Assembly (NCBI GenBank): GCA_907163375.1
Contig: CAJQUW010001872.1
Span: 371,001-435,000, forward strand
DNA length: 64,000 nt
DNA from: Prostheceraeus crozeri
Lineage: Eukaryota; Platyhelminthes; Polycladida; Euryleptidae
Direction of reading: 5' to 3'
Below are positions 1-7,773 of the stretch, piece after piece. The position numbers and the translations under genes were made by a program. The notes under the pieces are model-generated. The model searched no databases, was not told the DNA's origin, and saw nothing but the letters and a program-made list of their open reading frames with translations. Positions within the stretch are counted from its first letter, which is position 1. Every line of letters begins with the position of its first letter.

Positions 1-725
1 CAAATGTTAAACTTAAATATTACAAAGAAAGTTCTTATGATAAATTATTATTTTTAGAATCTGGAATTAGAGGTGGTGTTTCATCTGTTCTAGGTAATAG
101 ATATGTTAAATGTTATAATAAGAAAGTAAATCCTGATGATTACGGTTATTAAAAATTTTAATCCAGAAGAAAAAGATCAATTTATAAAATTGTTTAATCA
201 AAATATAGAAGGACTTATATCAAATGAAGATAGTCAAGCAGCAGTTGATGAATTCATGAAAGAAAACTATTTGTTATATTATGATTTTAATAGCTTATAT
301 TCTTCTTGCATGATACAAGAATTACCAACAGGTGAAATGGAATGGAGTACCATTCTTGAATACGAACCTACATTAGATGGTGAAAATAATTATGGTTATA
401 TATATGAAGTTGATTTAGCATACCCTGATTATATAAAAGGCGCAACAAAATATTATCCTTTCTGTCCCGAAAACATAATTCCCAATATAGAAGATTTTTC
501 AGATTATCAAAAATCTATAATTCCTAAGAAATACAGGCCAACAAAAAAACTTATGTTAGCACAAAGTAATAAAGGAAAGTATGTTGTTGAAGGAAGAATG
601 CTAGATTGGTATTTAGATCATGGAATGATTCTTTTTAAAATTCACCGGAAACTAGTGTATAGAAAATCTAGGTGGTTAAAAGATTATATAGAGTTCAATA
701 TTGAAAAACGTAAAATAGCTAAAAG
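1..725 (+). pseudogene. Outer Polinton DNA polymerase B, first part
   Basis: The translated region reads as the palm part of a protein-primed family B DNA polymerase. It has a conserved IRGGVSSV-type stretch near position 80-105 and polymerase motif A as YYDFNSLYSS near 285-310. A tail of the LDWYLDHGMIL type, ahead of the fingers, lies near 600-630. In the family this enzyme replicates the element from a protein primer. The part stops at the insertion of the inner Polinton at 726, and the polymerase sequence resumes at 19706. It is a fossil piece; no single-protein product is claimed. Confidence 0.85.
720..725. repeat. Left 6-bp target-site duplication TAAAAG
   Basis: TAAAAG immediately precedes the AGTAGT end of the inner Polinton and is repeated exactly after its other end. 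The target lies inside the outer element's polymerase gene. Confidence 0.93.
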
Positions 726-1390
726 AGTAGTAAGAAAACGGCGAACACTCGACCGGCGCCCCCCCTCTGGAACGAGAGAGTGTCGTGGTCGGCCGCCGTG
801 GTGCTTCGAGTCTGACTCCCCCCCTCTGGAACGACAGAGTGTCGTGGTGTGCCGGCCAAGTGAGTCCGAAAGGTTCGCTGACGTCCCCCCCTCTGGAACG
901 ACAGTGTGTCGTGGTGGACTTGGGCGACCGCCAGGTTTTTACTTGAGGCTATAGTGTGTGATGATTTTCGAAAAAACGACAGAGTTGGAATTTTGGTCGT
1001 TTTGGGCTCTAGCGCCAAAACGAAGCATCGGATGGGAAAACGGACGCCAGATTCGGATTCAGCGTGAAATTCTGCATCGGTATGGTGAATTTGAAGTCAA
1101 TCGGAGAGAACAAGTTTCGCTGACGTCCCCCCCCCCGGCACCGAGCTTCCAACTTTGCTTCTAGTGGACGGATTTTGTCGTGCAATAGCTCGTTTGAAAG
1201 CTAAGAGTGAGACAAATTCACTGAAAGAATCGGCTTGTTCATATCTGTCTTCGTTTAGATGTGAGACACCATTTAAGATTTTGGGAGATTGTCGAAAAAC
1301 GACAGAGTTAGAATTTGGGACGTTTTGGGCTGTAGCTTCAAAACGAAGCATCGGATGGTAAACGGAGGCCAGATTTGTAATCAGCTTGAT
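726..1390 (+). repeat. Left terminal inverted repeat of inner Polinton
   Basis: This is the inverted counterpart of 19041-19705. It is built of sub-repeats. A C-run plus TCTGGAACGACA unit near 760, 820 and 885 carries a hyphenated palindrome (ACGACA-n-TGTCGT). A ~110-bp module containing AAAACGAAGCATCGGATGG occurs near 1018 and 1340. Relative to the right TIR, the left copy has an extra module between about 905 and 1110. Open frames across this segment are repeat artefacts rather than genes. Confidence 0.9.
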
Positions 1391-1398
1391 GTTATTGT

Positions 1399-1446
1399 CC
1401 AATGAGCATCATCATCCAATGAGAATCAGGCATTTCTATATAAATA
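1399..1446 (+). promoter_or_regulatory. Left inward promoter of inner Polinton: two CCAAT boxes and TATA
   Basis: CCAAT occurs at 1399-1403 and 1416-1420, followed by TATATAAATA at 1437-1446, just inside the left TIR. Transcription would start near 1467-1475 and run into the ATG at 1537. The arrangement of paired CCAAT then TATA is mirrored at 15472-15426 on the - strand ahead of PolB. Confidence 0.75.
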
Positions 1447-1536
1447 GCGAGCCTTCCACAGTGAGAATCATTCCATCGTTGAATCGCACGAGTGACGGAC
1501 GCATATTTTCTCTCTCTATTCTATTATCCAACTAAA

Positions 1537-1765
1537 ATGGTAAGTCGCTACTTTCCTCCCTCTCCTCCCTTGAACGTAAACTTAATACAATCTTTTTCAT
1601 TTTCAGGCATCTACTCCATCTGCTGCACTAGTAGGACAAAATGGCGGTCAAACGTTACAAGGTTCGCTACGGTCAGATCATCTACAACTGAGGCCAGTGG
1701 AAGAAACAACCAAGGTACATAATCCTACACCGCTACAGCGTAAATTTAAACAAGTCTTGCGTTAA
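1537..1765 (+). CDS. Leader ATG with donor-like site plus short second exon (inner Polinton)
   Basis: The ATG at 1537-1539 is followed immediately by a GTAAGT donor-like site. A pyrimidine-rich tract ending in TTTTCAG reaches position 1606, giving a candidate 67-nt intron (1540-1606). The open frame after the acceptor runs about 52 codons to 1765 and is rich in Ser, Gln and Leu, with no recognisable domain. A second acceptor-like TTTTAG at 2505 precedes the exonuclease-like frame, so this leader might serve more than one downstream frame. Splicing here is inferred only from site consensus. Confidence 0.5.
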
Positions 1766-1795
1766 GACGATCATAGCGTAGTACTCCAAACGGGA

Positions 1796-2311
1796 ATGCT
1801 CCCTTCCACGGATGTCAAGATAATGCGCAATCAGTATGGGGACTACATACTGATCCCCGTGAGTCCGTACATTCGCCACCAACTTGATATTATTGAGCAG
1901 TACGTGACATTAAATATGGACATTCCTACTCCTCTTGCTCAAGAGTGGAAGGCGAGAGATGACAAGGATACTCCCTATAGAAAGATTTGGGATGGTAATC
2001 ACATTTGCCTACCGGTATCACATTGGTGTAGTTATTATAAAAAGGATGGAGATCAATCAATACCCATCACATGTGATGAGCTCGGAGAAGGTACTTGGGA
2101 TATCCTTTTCAAAGTGAATGGGCTATATTATGGTCGACACAAGGATAATAAAATAGTCTCTCTCTCCATGCATATGGAATCCATCCTATATATTCCAAAA
2201 CCACCCAACGTAGATGACATAATTGATCAAATCCTTAACAGCAGTGGTACGAAGCGCAAGTCGGAGAAGAATGCTGCATCAAAACGCAAATCAAAGAATG
2301 AGAATTGCTAA
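1796..2311 (+). CDS. Unrecognised 171-aa protein (inner Polinton)
   Basis: An uninterrupted ATG-started frame of 171 residues, followed by the zinc-binding protein frame with a short overlap. It has no signal peptide or membrane span. The middle is Trp/Tyr/His-rich (residues about 60-120), and the last 25 residues are strongly basic (Lys/Arg/Ser), like a nuclear-localisation or nucleic-acid-binding tail. It sits in the promoter-proximal rightward block with accessory proteins rather than capsid genes, suggesting an early or regulatory role, but this is inference from position. I do not recognise the family. Confidence 0.6.
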   Translation: MLPSTDVKIMRNQYGDYILIPVSPYIRHQLDIIEQYVTLNMDIPTPLAQEWKARDDKDTPYRKIWDGNHICLPVSHWCSYYKKDGDQSIPITCDELGEGTWDILFKVNGLYYGRHKDNKIVSLSMHMESILYIPKPPNVDDIIDQILNSSGTKRKSEKNAASKRKSKNENC

Positions 2312-2471
2312 TCCTTTCCTAACTCTACCCTATGACAATTCGCTTATGTGCTTTGAGTGTCGTAGACGTGGTCTTATTAGATACATTTTACTTCTTCGTT
2401 GCCATCATATCATTTGTGTATTTTGTCGTGAAAAGCATCGATGTAATTCTTCATTTTGTAATATGTTATAG
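2298..2471 (+). CDS. Small RING-like zinc-binding protein, 57 aa (inner Polinton)
   Basis: ATG at 2298 overlaps the end of the preceding gene by 14 nt. The protein has a CFEC pair near residue 18, then LLRCHHIICVFC and a Cys-rich end. This Cys/His spacing resembles the first half of a RING or related treble-clef zinc finger. It is short for a full RING domain, so E3 ligase activity is uncertain. A second RING-like protein is encoded at 3550-3873, suggesting a pair of ubiquitin-pathway or zinc-binding accessory proteins. Confidence 0.45.
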   Translation: MRIANPFLTLPYDNSLMCFECRRRGLIRYILLLRCHHIICVFCREKHRCNSSFCNML

Positions 2472-2505
2472 AACGTTTCCTTAGATGTGTAAATTTCCGT
2501 TTTAG

Positions 2506-3054
2506 GCTTCTATCATCATTTTTATCGATTGTGAGGGTGAACCTGTACAGGAGCTCAGTGCTATTGCTATGAACAATTGGACATATCAGATTGTTAGTGT
2601 CTATCATCAACATGCCAACTGCGATCCCAATGTTGATCAATGGGCGAGAAAACACATTCATGGACTTAATCTGAAATATTTGCAAGACTACGGCTTTTCT
2701 TGTGAGACTGCTCTTCTTATTGACTTTAAACGATGGTTAGCTGCTTTCAATGTTATACGCATCTTTTGTAATAATCCTGGTAAGGAGAGGAAAGTATTTC
2801 CCAATCTAATCATTGATGATATTTTGCTCCCGCCTTGGGATAGTAGAGTGAATCAACATTATCATGAAGTCACGAAACGTTTTAAGGATTTGTGTGTTCC
2901 TATTTTGTCTGTTCGTTGTAGTAGCTACGTTCATAACCAATGCTTCTTTCCTCCTTACCTCAACACTGCCAAAGTCCTGTATGGTTATCATTGCTCGCTG
3001 TATGATAGTTACCAGCTGTATCTATTTTATCTCTTTCAAACCATTGATTTATAA
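2506..3054 (+). CDS. DEDD-type 3'-5' exonuclease-like protein (inner Polinton)
   Basis: The open frame extends from an acceptor-like TTTTAG at 2505 to 3054, with its first internal ATG at 2569. Upstream of that ATG the frame contains FIDCEGEP followed by ELSAIAM. This matches the ExoI motif (D-x-E) and following strand of DnaQ/DEDD exonucleases. Further on, an HIHGL segment and IFCNNPGKE resemble later conserved blocks. The total is about 180 residues, a normal size for a free-standing exonuclease domain. It could proofread for, or process ends made by, the element's polymerase. The need for the region before the ATG supports a spliced start. Exonuclease assignment rests on motif reading only. 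Confidence 0.5.
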   Translation, partial: ASIIIFIDCEGEPVQELSAIAMNNWTYQIVSVYHQHANCDPNVDQWARKHIHGLNLKYLQDYGFSCETALLIDFKRWLAAFNVIRIFCNNPGKERKVFPNLIIDDILLPPWDSRVNQHYHEVTKRFKDLCVPILSVRCSSYVHNQCFFPPYLNTAKVLYGYHCSLYDSYQLYLFYLFQTIDL

Positions 3055-3138
3055 TGCATGCTTGTTACCATTATTCAATAAATGTTACTATGAGAAGAGT
3101 TGTTTTCATGCAACGGATGGGTTAGATGAAGGGCGATC

Positions 3139-3456
3139 ATGTCTTTCTCAAACGATTGCGGAACATTACATTTTCATAGGCAAAGTTTAAAAAGAGCTGT
3201 TCAAGATTATGTGATAAATTTTCATAAAGATGAGACCGACATGGAAGCAGTGGTCGATGATGCTAGCACTCTATTTCTAGAGTTAATGAATACATTCTCT
3301 GATAGCATTATCATGGCGCGATTAGTTACGAAAATTAAGTTTAGTCATTTTGGAAAGGAAGAGGTGGAAAGTCGCTCTTTCCATTTTGCTTCTTATTCAA
3401 TGGAAGTGGTAGATCACCCCCAAGAATTTTTTAAAAGACATGATAAAAATTGCTGA
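3139..3456 (+). CDS. Stand-alone copy of the PolB N-terminal module (inner Polinton)
   Basis: A 105-residue frame resembling a segment near the N-terminus of this element's own PolB. MARLVTKIKF aligns with the polymerase's MKALIYLKIKY. FHFASYSMEVVDHPQEFF aligns with FHIPSSPATEVVDCESWI. The module precedes the exonuclease and palm regions in Polinton polymerases. A separate copy suggests an ancient partial duplication that might act as a polymerase partner or decoy. Function is unknown; sequence similarity is the only evidence. Confidence 0.45.
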   Translation: MSFSNDCGTLHFHRQSLKRAVQDYVINFHKDETDMEAVVDDASTLFLELMNTFSDSIIMARLVTKIKFSHFGKEEVESRSFHFASYSMEVVDHPQEFFKRHDKNC

Positions 3457-3549
3457 ACGTCTTAACGCATTTAACCATCATGGTAGCAGTCTAGTGATTG
3501 AAGCGAATACAGATATTCACATTCAACTTTCTATAAAGAAAAATTGAAA

Positions 3550-3873
3550 ATGCAGTGGTACTTGATTGTAGCACAACTGGTTTTCGAGCTATGTCTGCTC
3601 ACTCTCGAAGTATATTCCTTCTTTACATGCGTCTATTATTTAGAAAAGGCTAGCAAATTCATATCTTTAAGAAGACTTGCTATAGACATCAGTAACGGTG
3701 AAACTATGTGTTGTGATGTATGTAAGCGAAAGGATGGAAATGAAATGCGCATCTTCAAGAGATGTAAGCATGCTTTTTGTCAACGCTGTTTCATACGTAA
3801 TTGCATTCAACTTTGCCAATGTAGCCACTGTGATATTGCTCATTTCGAGTGTCACTTATGCCGCAATAGTTAG
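3550..3873 (+). CDS. Membrane-anchored RING-like zinc protein (inner Polinton)
   Basis: Starting at the ATG at 3550, the protein is about 107 residues. A hydrophobic N-terminal segment (roughly residues 4-28) looks like a membrane anchor or signal-anchor. The C-terminal half has a Cys/His pattern: CCDVC, then CKHAFCQRCFI, then LCQCSHC and CHLC. This order resembles a RING finger, with cross-brace Cys pairs around a C-x-H-x-x-C core. Membrane RING proteins of large DNA viruses often alter host protein turnover, but that role is inferred here. It may be paralogous to the small zinc protein at 2298-2471. Confidence 0.5.
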   Translation: MQWYLIVAQLVFELCLLTLEVYSFFTCVYYLEKASKFISLRRLAIDISNGETMCCDVCKRKDGNEMRIFKRCKHAFCQRCFIRNCIQLCQCSHCDIAHFECHLCRNS

Positions 3874-3987
3874 TACCTATGCAAATGTGGTAAAGACAGG
3901 TTTTAGCAAAGACTAACACGAAAAATGGCGAAACGTAAAAGTTAAAACTCTTCAAAGTTTTCTTCAGCCATTCAAGCTCTCCGACGA

Positions 3988-4275
3988 ATGAAAGCAAATC
4001 AGCGATACAATGCTATACGACATGCTAACGATAAATTCATTCGTGAAATTATTTCTCATGTCAGAAAGTTGAGGACGAAGAAATTAGCACCAAAACAACG
4101 AAAGTTACTTAAGCGATATGCCACAAAATTGCGTTTCATCTCCAATCCTAAAGTCACCCTTCAAAGAAAGAGGAAAACTCTAACACAAAAGGGCGGTTTC
4201 CTTTCAGCAATACTTCCAATGATAGCTCCTGCCGTGGGCAACCTATTGGGTAATATCTTTGGCTCTAAGCGTTAA
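3988..4275 (+). CDS. Small basic virion protein with hydrophobic tail (inner Polinton)
   Basis: A 95-residue protein. The first ~65 residues are very rich in Lys and Arg. A Gly-containing hydrophobic stretch (QKGGFLSAILPMIAPAVGNL) then leads into a short Gly-rich end. This basic-then-hydrophobic pattern is typical of the small minor virion proteins found beside the ATPase and capsid genes in Polintons and adintoviruses, compared with adenovirus pX/pVI. It lies just upstream of the ATPase frame, at the start of the rightward structural block. No enzymatic motif is present. Confidence 0.6.
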   Translation: MKANQRYNAIRHANDKFIREIISHVRKLRTKKLAPKQRKLLKRYATKLRFISNPKVTLQRKRKTLTQKGGFLSAILPMIAPAVGNLLGNIFGSKR

Positions 4276-4306
4276 TTATGCAAATGTTGAATCTCAAAGT
4301 AATAAA

Positions 4307-4708
4307 ATGGATTTCAGACTTCAATGTGATAAAGTTCTGACTGTATCAGGTCCATCTCATGCAGGTAAAACTGTTTTCACGCTGAATTTATTGGATAAAA
4401 GAAGGGAGTTGTTTAAGGAACCTATCAATCGAGTGATTTGGTGTTATGGTATTTATCAACCGTCGCTGTTTCAGGAATTGCACAGTCGCAACTTTATTCG
4501 ACATGAAGGAATTATTCCAGTGGATAAACTTCAGTCTAATGATGTTGTTGTATTGGATGATTTATTAAAAGAAAGTAAGAATTCCAAAGATGTTACAGAT
4601 ATGTTCACTCGCGCAGCACATCATAAAAGGTGCTTTATCATCTATATTATCTCTTTATTATCTCTTATATTATCATCTATTTTATTCACGACCCTCCTAT
4701 GTAAGTAG
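4307..4708 (+). CDS. Genome-packaging ATPase, FtsK/HerA type (inner Polinton)
   Basis: The likely start is the ATG at 4307; upstream codons in the frame lack an ATG. The P-loop GPSHAGKT lies about 15 residues in. A Walker B stretch VVVLDDL follows about 65 residues later, then an acidic Lys-rich helix. This matches the A32/FtsK-HerA-type packaging ATPases of Polintons, which pump DNA into capsids. It sits between two minor virion protein frames, ahead of the major capsid gene, as in other elements of this family. It belongs to a fossil element. Confidence 0.75.
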   Translation: MDFRLQCDKVLTVSGPSHAGKTVFTLNLLDKRRELFKEPINRVIWCYGIYQPSLFQELHSRNFIRHEGIIPVDKLQSNDVVVLDDLLKESKNSKDVTDMFTRAAHHKRCFIIYIISLLSLILSSILFTTLLCK

Positions 4709-5116
4709 TGGAGGACAAATTTACAGCGGCGCTCGCCGCCAACGTGGAGGTAGCATACTTGGTGCACTGAAATCTGTTGTAGCACCTCTCATATCCAATG
4801 TCGGTAGATCTTTAAAACGAAATGTTTTAAGTAATGCCGTTGGCTTTGCTGGTGATGTTGCTAGTGATCTTTCCAGAGGTAGAAGTTTTAAGAGCAGTTA
4901 GTTGAATCGTGGGAAGGGACGCGGTTTGAAAACATTGAAACAGACCTTTGCTGGTGTTACTCAAGGAAAGAAATCACCTAAACGAATGAATAAAGGAAAG
5001 AGGAAACATCGCGGATCTGGTAAGGTGCGATCTTAAGTCAAAAGGCATTCACGCAAACGTCGCAGAGGTTCTAATCATTCATCAGGCGCTAAACGACGAC
5101 GCTGCTATAACTTCTA
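4697..5116 (+). other. Minor virion protein and basic core-like region (inner Polinton)
   Basis: Translation of 4697-4901 gives a Gly/Ser/Arg-rich start, then GSILGALKSVVAPLISNVG and a segment of the GFAGDVASDLSRG type. This is a common pattern for Polinton minor capsid proteins, compared with adenovirus pVI. From 4902 to 5116 the sequence is extremely rich in Lys, Arg and Ser codons, like a DNA-condensing core protein or basic tail. The block lies between ATPase and major capsid genes, as expected. It is treated as a fossil region, and no single product is claimed. Confidence 0.5.
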
Positions 5117-5119
5117 ATC

Positions 5120-6397
5120 ATGGAGTGTAAAACTTCTGGTTTTTGTTTGTTTGATCAACAAGCCATACAGACAGATATTCTTAGTTCAAGTATTGTAGAT
5201 TATCATCCTCGAACAGCTGAGAATGCTGGCCCCATTGAATTTGTTATTCCTGGTGGTAGTGATGACTACATAGATTTGAGTTATGCGATGCTTGATTTGA
5301 GGTTTAGAATTCAGCAAGCAGATGGAACTGCTATTGACGATGCACATAAAGTTGGACTGAACAATTTACCATTGACTACATTACTTCGCGATGTTTCTCT
5401 AACGATTGGAGAGCAGCAGGTGGAAGGTGGTCAAAGCGATTATCCCTATAAATCATATTTCAATCATGTATCACAGTTTCATCCAGCAGCACAAAAAAGT
5501 CATATGGAAGCCATGGGATGGTACAGAGATGAAGCAGGAAAATTTGATGTTGAAACAAACAGTGGCTTTGTAAAGCGATCTGCTATGATTAAAGATAGTA
5601 AAGTATGTCGGCTATATGGTCCGCTGAATTTAGACTTCTTTAGACAGTCAAAGTTTTTACTCTGTAATACCAGCATGCGACTCAAGCTGACATTGAATAA
5701 GCCTGAATTTGCGCTGAATGCATTTGCTAAAGTTGACAATTTTAGAATTCATGTGGAAGATATTGCACTTTACATTCGTCGAGTAGTACCGAATCCAAGT
5801 GTCATTAGAGGGCATGCTGAAGGTCTTAACCGCCAAAATGCCATTTACCCCGTTCAGCATACAAAGCTTCTCACCTTTACAATTCCGAAAGATCAAAAGA
5901 GTTTCATGAAAGATGGCCTCTTTCCATCGGAAGCACCGAAGCTCCTCATGGTGGCAATGGTTGAAAATGATGCATTTAATGGTAGTATAAAGAAGAATCC
6001 TTTCAATTTTAAACACAATCAGTTAAGTGAAATTGCTTTACGTGTAAATGGTGTGAGTCATCCTGGTCCACCCTACAAACCAGATTTTGCTTCGGATCAA
6101 TTTATGCGCAGTTATGTTGATTTTATGGATGTCTTTGGCTTTTACAATACGGATGACACCAACGGACTGACTATGAAAGAGTTTAAGAGTGGATATACTA
6201 TTTATGCATTTGATTTGACTGCTGACAGCAATATTAGTGCACCCTATCGTCAAGCGAACGTGCCTCATAATATTCGTTTGGATTTGACGTTCGAAAGAAC
6301 ACTATCTGAGACGATCAATGTATTAATTTATGCAGTCTTCGATTCAAATATTGAAATTACAAAGTATCGTGACGTGATTCTTCAGTATAATCGTTAA
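5120..6397 (+). CDS. Major capsid protein, double jelly roll (F54H12.2-like) (inner Polinton)
   Basis: A complete 425-residue frame from the ATG at 5120. It strongly resembles the Polinton major capsid family, often annotated as F54H12.2-like proteins. Signatures are IEFVIPGGSDDYIDL near residue 38, the YPYKSYF region near residue 110, and DNAFNG-x-KKNPFNFKHNQLSEIAL near residues 285-308. A closing block has the YAFDLT...VRLDL type. Family length is about 420-450 residues, so this one is full length. It forms the hexon-like capsomer of the predicted virion. Its stop overlaps the protease start as TAATG. Confidence 0.9.
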   Translation: MECKTSGFCLFDQQAIQTDILSSSIVDYHPRTAENAGPIEFVIPGGSDDYIDLSYAMLDLRFRIQQADGTAIDDAHKVGLNNLPLTTLLRDVSLTIGEQQVEGGQSDYPYKSYFNHVSQFHPAAQKSHMEAMGWYRDEAGKFDVETNSGFVKRSAMIKDSKVCRLYGPLNLDFFRQSKFLLCNTSMRLKLTLNKPEFALNAFAKVDNFRIHVEDIALYIRRVVPNPSVIRGHAEGLNRQNAIYPVQHTKLLTFTIPKDQKSFMKDGLFPSEAPKLLMVAMVENDAFNGSIKKNPFNFKHNQLSEIALRVNGVSHPGPPYKPDFASDQFMRSYVDFMDVFGFYNTDDTNGLTMKEFKSGYTIYAFDLTADSNISAPYRQANVPHNIRLDLTFERTLSETINVLIYAVFDSNIEITKYRDVILQYNR

Positions 6398-6858
6398 TGA
6401 GTTGGTTGACTGCTGACGATATTAAGACTAAAGTGCAGCGTAATGCAGACGAAGCGACGTTGAAAGCTTTCGATAATGTCTATTCGATCGATACCTTACC
6501 ACCTGCAGTAAATCACTATCCCATCTTTATTGTGCTAAACACTCATTCGCAGAATTTAGGCGGTGAGCATTGGAAAGCGATCTTTATTGGAGAAGACCGA
6601 CGTGGTGAACTATTTGACTCTCTTGCTCAACCTCCAAATATACCAACACAGCAGTGGTTGAGAAAACATACGCGTCAATATCAGCGAAATGAACGCATAC
6701 TACAACATCCACTTTCATCAACGTGTGGTGCTTTTGTACTGTACTTCATCTTAAAACGTTTACATGTATCTCGATTTGCATCTGTTATTCAAAACTTTTC
6801 ATGTAATCCATCTTCTAATGAAAAAATGATTTGTAAGTTCTATCATGATTTGAAATAA
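6397..6858 (+). CDS. Adenain-like maturation cysteine protease (inner Polinton)
   Basis: A complete 153-residue frame. Catalytic residues expected for the adenain/Ulp1 (C5) fold are present: His58 in GGEHWKAIF, Asp74 in GELFDSL, the oxyanion Gln103 in ILQHPL, and nucleophile Cys110 in SSTCGAFVLYF. The family cleaves capsid precursors during particle maturation. The start overlaps the capsid gene stop by one base (TAATG), compatible with coupled translation. An AATAAA polyadenylation signal overlaps its own stop codon. Confidence 0.9.
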   Translation: MSWLTADDIKTKVQRNADEATLKAFDNVYSIDTLPPAVNHYPIFIVLNTHSQNLGGEHWKAIFIGEDRRGELFDSLAQPPNIPTQQWLRKHTRQYQRNERILQHPLSSTCGAFVLYFILKRLHVSRFASVIQNFSCNPSSNEKMICKFYHDLK

Positions 6859-6889
6859 AAACATCATGTTGGAAAAATTGTTTTTTATT
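6854..6889. terminator. Back-to-back polyadenylation signals between convergent genes
   Basis: AATAAA at 6854-6859 on the + strand overlaps the protease stop. TTTATT at 6884-6889, which is AATAAA on the - strand, overlaps the stop of the TBP-like gene. The two convergent transcription units therefore end within about 35 bp of each other. Confidence 0.6.
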
Positions 6890-7751
6890 TTACAATCCGC
6901 TGGGTACGTACATACTCGATGAGATAGTCTAGGATCACATTTGCTTGTACATGAGATTTTAGTCCAGTAATGATCACTTTACTATTATGAAAGATTGCCA
7001 CATGCACAGGTAACCAACAACTAATGAGAGCTGCAGGAAAAAGTTCGGGTTCATAACACAAATTGTAACTGCTGGTACGAATCTTCAAAAATGATACACT
7101 TTCACTCAATTGAGTAGAGATCACCATATTGTCCACAGTCAGATTCGACATCACACACCTCTCCCTCTTCCATATCCGACGTAGTAGTCTTTGTAGCTCT
7201 AAGCGCATTGACTTCGCCGATGAATGAGAAAGGGCGCCGAGAATCTGTACAGTCCCATTTGGGAAGAGTTGAAGATTCCGTGAATTGTTCATCTTCACCA
7301 CTAACATTTGAGGACGGCCCGGGTAATACTTGCTGTTTGGAAGCTGTTGGTGTAATGTTGTGAGATCGATTTTGGTGTAGATTCTGAAGCGACGGAGAAT
7401 GTTGACGATGGTGTAGCGATGGCGCTTCATGATGAAAGAATGAGTAAATTGAGCGATGTACCTTCCTTTTATATTTTCCAAACTACCTTGATGAAATGTG
7501 AAGTTAGTATGAAGTTGGGAATGATAGAGTTGAATTCGCCGATTGTTGACGCGCAACCAGATGCGATTTCCAATATGTGAATGTCTTTTCATATAGAAGT
7601 ATTTCAAGTCCTTCATGATATGATGTAGAGATTGAAAATGACGATAAGATAAAGCAAACTCTCTTCTCACATTTCCAGTTGAATCTTTGAAATAGACGTT
7701 TCGATCATGATCCGTTTCAATACGTTGTAGGGAATCTAATTTCCAACTCAT
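6885..7751 (-). CDS. TATA-binding-protein-like protein with N-terminal extra domain (inner Polinton)
   Basis: A complete 288-residue frame. Residues about 113-193 and 199-282 read as the two TBP repeats. In the first, IVNILRRF and KIDLTTL precede KYYPGRPQMLVVKM, and NLQLFPNGTVQILGA follows. In the second, NLTVDNMVIS leads to YEPELFPAAL and then HVAIFHNSKVIITG. These match the TBP order (YNPKRF, SSGKMVCTGAKS, then SYEPELFPGL, FVSGKVVLTGAK). Residues 1-110 form a separate domain, shared with the next gene upstream. TBP bends TATA DNA to nucleate transcription, and this element has clear TATA promoters. Identity to TBP is based on reading, not a search. Confidence 0.8.
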   Translation of the reverse strand: MSWKLDSLQRIETDHDRNVYFKDSTGNVRREFALSYRHFQSLHHIMKDLKYFYMKRHSHIGNRIWLRVNNRRIQLYHSQLHTNFTFHQGSLENIKGRYIAQFTHSFIMKRHRYTIVNILRRFRIYTKIDLTTLHQQLPNSKYYPGRPQMLVVKMNNSRNLQLFPNGTVQILGALSHSSAKSMRLELQRLLRRIWKRERCVMSNLTVDNMVISTQLSESVSFLKIRTSSYNLCYEPELFPAALISCWLPVHVAIFHNSKVIITGLKSHVQANVILDYLIEYVRTQRIVK

Positions 7752-7773
7752 GATGTGTGGTAGTCATGTCTGA

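Noticed and set aside
719-1402. Several open frames on both strands in the left TIR
   Set aside because: They are repeated in the right TIR and consist of palindromic and C-run repeats; no protein-like composition.
5500-6268. Three - strand frames of 76-119 codons
   Set aside because: Antisense shadows of the major capsid gene.
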